NCBI GenBank assembly: GCA_034678485.1
Contig: JAXDBU010000165.1
Coordinates: 1 to 64,000, forward strand
DNA: 64,000 nucleotides
Source: PLanc-01 sp034678485
GTDB taxonomy: Bacteria; Planctomycetota; Phycisphaerae; Sedimentisphaerales; Anaerobacaceae
Reading direction: 5' to 3'
In this document: one piece after another, positions 61,273-64,000 of the stretch
How positions within the stretch are numbered: position 1 is the first letter of the stretch
How the letters are laid out: each line of letters opens with the position of its first letter
Notes under the pieces: generated by a model
What the model was told of the DNA's origin: nothing
The model's input: only the letters and a program-made list of their open reading frames with translations
Database searches by the model: none
Translations under genes and position numbers: made by a program

Positions 61273-64000
61273 ATGAAACAGACAAGCAAGTCTCTTGCAG
61301 ACTCTCGGACGCTATCCACACGGATGGCGATCGTGCTGGTCCTCGTTGTCTCATGGGCATGGGGTCCGGCGATGGCGTTCAACGGGCACATCGTCACGGA
61401 AGGCCCGCTGGTCCTCTTTATTGAGGAGCCGGCCAGTGTGACGCAGATCGATCAGCCGGTCGATGTCGCGGTGACGCTGGAGAACACCGGCGCCGGTCCC
61501 CTGGAGGTCGATGTTCGCATCGGCGATCTCGTGGACGAATGGCGCGTGGTCGGCCGGACAAACCGACACGTGCGGATCGATTCGCAGGCCAAGACGCAGA
61601 TGAGCTTCCAGATCGCTGCGTCGTCGGGCGTGTTGTCAGCGTTGTACCCGATCCACGTCTACGCTTCGTTCCGGCACGGCGGGAAGGACGTGACAGCCCA
61701 TGCGATCCGTATCTTCAAGTCGGACTTCGAGACACCCGTCGTCTCCAGTTTCACGCCAACGGGGTTGCCGGTCAATGTCCTCTCCGCACGGGGTGTCTTG
61801 CCCTTGTGGTCCCTGCGCACCTGTCGCGTCACCTGGCAGTTCTTCGACAAGCCGCTCGCCTACATGCCGGTCGGCTGGCAGGGATCCTCTTCGGAATCGT
61901 CTGCCTATCTGAGCATAGGACCCGTCACGCGGGGCGCCACCAGACAGGCGATCACCATGCACCCGCCCTGGAGACCCGCAGGCGGCACCATCTTCGTCGA
62001 GTACCGTGTGACGCTGCCCAACATGACGCCTCTGACGCTGACCTTCGCCAACGCCATCCGCGACAGCACCGCAACCGAACCGGCCAGCGACGGCGTGACG
62101 TTCCGCGTCTGGGTAGACCAACAGAAGCTCTTTGAGAGGCACACCGACAGCAAGCTGTGGCTCGACGGCACCGCGGACCTCTCGGCGTATCGCGGACAAA
62201 CCGTGCTGCTTCGACTGGAGAGCCATCCGGGACCGAAACGCGATACGACGTGCGACTCTTGCTTCTGGGCCGAGCCCGTCCTCATCGCAGGGCCACGGCC
62301 CGAACCCACCCCCGAAGCGGACAGACAACAGAGACGAGACGCCGCCCGGACACTCGTGAGAGCAGGCGAGGGCGAAGGCGCGCTCTTCTCGCTCGCAGAC
62401 GGCTATCGTGCCGCCCTGCTGCCGGGCAAGGCCGGGCTTCTCGACGGCGCCATCGCCATCGGGAACCGAGAGGCCTGCGTCGTCTTCGACGGCCTGCGGG
62501 TCTCCCTCCTCGGGTACGCGGCCGGGTCGAGTCCCTCCGCCGTCAATCTGGCGGGCAGGATGGATTGGGCGGACGACGGGCACTGCCTGAATGTCACCCA
62601 GCCTCTTGAGCTCGCTGGAGAGAAGTTCGACCTGACCGTGCGAATCCGACCCGAAGGGAACGGTCTGCGGATCAAAGTGGATTGCCCGAAGCGGATCACG
62701 GATTTCGCTCTCGGTCCGGCGGATCGAAAAGCCCCCCGCGTCTACTATGGACATGGATACTGCATCGTTGAACCGCAGGCGTTCCGAGCCGGCTTCGGCG
62801 GGCACAACCTCTCGACCAGTCACGTCGGCTTCGACTTCGACGAGGGATTGTCGCTGCTGGTCGCCTGCGATTACCCGCCGGACTTCCTGGAGGTAGACCC
62901 GCAGAGTCGGACCTACGCGCTGCACACGCACCTCGACGCGACGATGACACTCGTACCGAGCACCGCGGGCGCATTCGACTGCGCGAAGAAGTATCGTCCG
63001 CTATACGACAAGAAGGCATCGCCCGGCTTCGCCCGCAAGGCAGGCCGGTTCGTGTTCGACATCTGGGGCGGGCACTATGCCCAGATCGCGAAAACGATGG
63101 AAGAGATGATCCGCTACGGCCTGACCGATTCGCTTCTGACGGTGCACGTCTGGCAGCGATGGGGGTACGACTACCGCCTGCCGGACATCTATCCGCCGCT
63201 GCCCAGCCTGGGGACCGTCGAGGACATGCAGCGTATCGCCAGGGTCTGCGCCGAGCACGATATCCCCTGGGGTCAGCACGACAACTACATCGACTTCTAT
63301 CCCGACGCCCAGGGCTACAGCTACGACAACATCTGCTTCACCGAAGACGGCAAACCCATTCGCGCCTGGCTCAACGAAGGTCGGGATGCGCAGAGCTACC
63401 GCTGGCGACCGGATCGCTTCCTGCCATGGCTGAAGCGGAACCTCGCGATCATCAAGCCCAATCTCCAACCCACGCACTATTTCATCGACGTCTTTACGTC
63501 GATCGACTGCTTCGACTACTACGACCGCGCCGGGCAATACCACTCGATGCTCGAGACCCGCCAATGCTGGGGCGAGGCCTTCGCCTGGATTCGCGACACG
63601 CTCGGCGGCAACGCCCCGATGACCTCGGAGGCCGGAGACGACCAGTTGATCGGCTACCTGGACGGCGCCGACTGCCAGCATTTGCAGTTGTCGCCCGAGT
63701 ATGAGTCCTTCTGCAACCGACTTCCCTGTCAGGACTGGGAACGGGTCCCGTGGTACGACGCGGTCCTGCATGACAAGTTCAGCCTGCACGGCGTGGGCTA
63801 CTCGGGACGCTACCAGGGCGGTCGCAGCCGACAGGAGCATGGGATCGAGAGCGACGACTACCTCAGCGCCGAGGTCCTGGAAGGCCACGCGATGATGATC
63901 GACGCCGAGGCCTTCGGACGAGGCGCGGTGCGGAAGTACTGGCTCGCTCAGGACTTCATTCGCAGCATCGCGACGGATGGCATCGCGGATGTGCAGTTCG
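61273..64000 (+). CDS. secreted glycoside hydrolase-like protein (GH101/GH129- or DUF5696-like), 3' end beyond window
   Basis: An open frame of at least 909 residues from ATG 61273 to the window end. A signal peptide (MAIVLVLVVSWAWGPAMA) precedes an NEW-type beta domain (VAVTLENTGAGPLEVDVRIGD). Further beta-sandwich domains are followed from about residue 570 by a likely TIM barrel: RFVFDIWGGHYAQIAKTMEEM, LTVHVWQRWGYDYRLPDI, DNYIDFYPDAQGY, HYFIDVFTSIDCFDYYD, PMTSEAGDDQLIGYLDGAD. The fold recalls GH101/GH129 endo-alpha-N-acetylgalactosaminidases and DUF5696 proteins, but that is a weak guess. It lies 9 bases after the upstream glycoside hydrolase stop, so they are probably co-expressed. Confidence 0.65.
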   Translation, partial: MKQTSKSLADSRTLSTRMAIVLVLVVSWAWGPAMAFNGHIVTEGPLVLFIEEPASVTQIDQPVDVAVTLENTGAGPLEVDVRIGDLVDEWRVVGRTNRHVRIDSQAKTQMSFQIAASSGVLSALYPIHVYASFRHGGKDVTAHAIRIFKSDFETPVVSSFTPTGLPVNVLSARGVLPLWSLRTCRVTWQFFDKPLAYMPVGWQGSSSESSAYLSIGPVTRGATRQAITMHPPWRPAGGTIFVEYRVTLPNMTPLTLTFANAIRDSTATEPASDGVTFRVWVDQQKLFERHTDSKLWLDGTADLSAYRGQTVLLRLESHPGPKRDTTCDSCFWAEPVLIAGPRPEPTPEADRQQRRDAARTLVRAGEGEGALFSLADGYRAALLPGKAGLLDGAIAIGNREACVVFDGLRVSLLGYAAGSSPSAVNLAGRMDWADDGHCLNVTQPLELAGEKFDLTVRIRPEGNGLRIKVDCPKRITDFALGPADRKAPRVYYGHGYCIVEPQAFRAGFGGHNLSTSHVGFDFDEGLSLLVACDYPPDFLEVDPQSRTYALHTHLDATMTLVPSTAGAFDCAKKYRPLYDKKASPGFARKAGRFVFDIWGGHYAQIAKTMEEMIRYGLTDSLLTVHVWQRWGYDYRLPDIYPPLPSLGTVEDMQRIARVCAEHDIPWGQHDNYIDFYPDAQGYSYDNICFTEDGKPIRAWLNEGRDAQSYRWRPDRFLPWLKRNLAIIKPNLQPTHYFIDVFTSIDCFDYYDRAGQYHSMLETRQCWGEAFAWIRDTLGGNAPMTSEAGDDQLIGYLDGADCQHLQLSPEYESFCNRLPCQDWERVPWYDAVLHDKFSLHGVGYSGRYQGGRSRQEHGIESDDYLSAEVLEGHAMMIDAEAFGRGAVRKYWLAQDFIRSIATDGIADVQF

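Overview
The window looks like a chromosomal piece of a Planctomycetota bacterium, probably from the Phycisphaerae lineage. This rests on GC-rich codon use, an exosortase-type exopolysaccharide locus, planctomycete-style prepilin-like proteins (FTLIELLVVI N-termini with an H-x9-D motif), large secreted beta-helix proteins and secreted glycoside hydrolases. No rRNA, tRNA or CRISPR array was seen, so the assignment comes from gene content only.

Region 1 (59-1599, minus strand) holds three small genes: a DUF1493 acyl-carrier-like protein, an HD-domain protein and a SAM methyltransferase. A candidate minus-strand terminator (1645-1697) separates them from the next block.

Region 2 (1758-32627, minus strand) is a roughly 31 kb exopolysaccharide locus. 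In transcription order it encodes an EpsI-type protein, an amino-sugar set (DegT aminotransferase, ATP-grasp ligase, GNAT), a Wzx-like flippase, several GT2 and GT4 glycosyltransferases, a hexapeptide acyltransferase, a Wzy-like polymerase, two acyltransferases, a polysaccharide deacetylase, a CapK/PaaK-like ligase, a PssD/PssE (Alg14/Alg13) glycosyltransferase pair, an AlgD-type GDP-mannose 6-dehydrogenase, a nucleotidyltransferase-like/exosortase fusion, a Wzz/BY-kinase, an initiating sugar transferase carrying a similar N-terminal module, a giant TPR protein and a LuxR-type DNA-binding protein. Together they can make, flip and polymerise a uronate- and aminosugar-containing polymer. No Wza-type outer-membrane channel is visible.

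Region 3 (32985-49169, plus strand) starts with a very large secreted beta-helix protein ending in a GGGC-hydrophobic-basic tail. A CPBP (glutamic-type) intramembrane protease overlaps its stop codon and is a likely dedicated sorting enzyme. A type II secretion operon follows: gspC, D, E, F, G, I, J, K, L, M. No gspH, N or O is seen.

Region 4 (49170-56831, plus strand) is an accessory island fed by that secretion system. It has two recently duplicated prepilin-like genes with poly-G tracts in their promoter regions, a signal-peptide-bearing phage tail-tube (T4 gp19 family) protein, an exported protein truncated by an IS5-type remnant, its intact paralogue, and two exported proteins of unknown function.

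Region 5 (57089-64000) holds a zinc-ribbon protein with an extremely acidic tail, a cold-shock protein, a small SAP-domain protein and two secreted glycoside hydrolases. The second of these runs off the end of the window.
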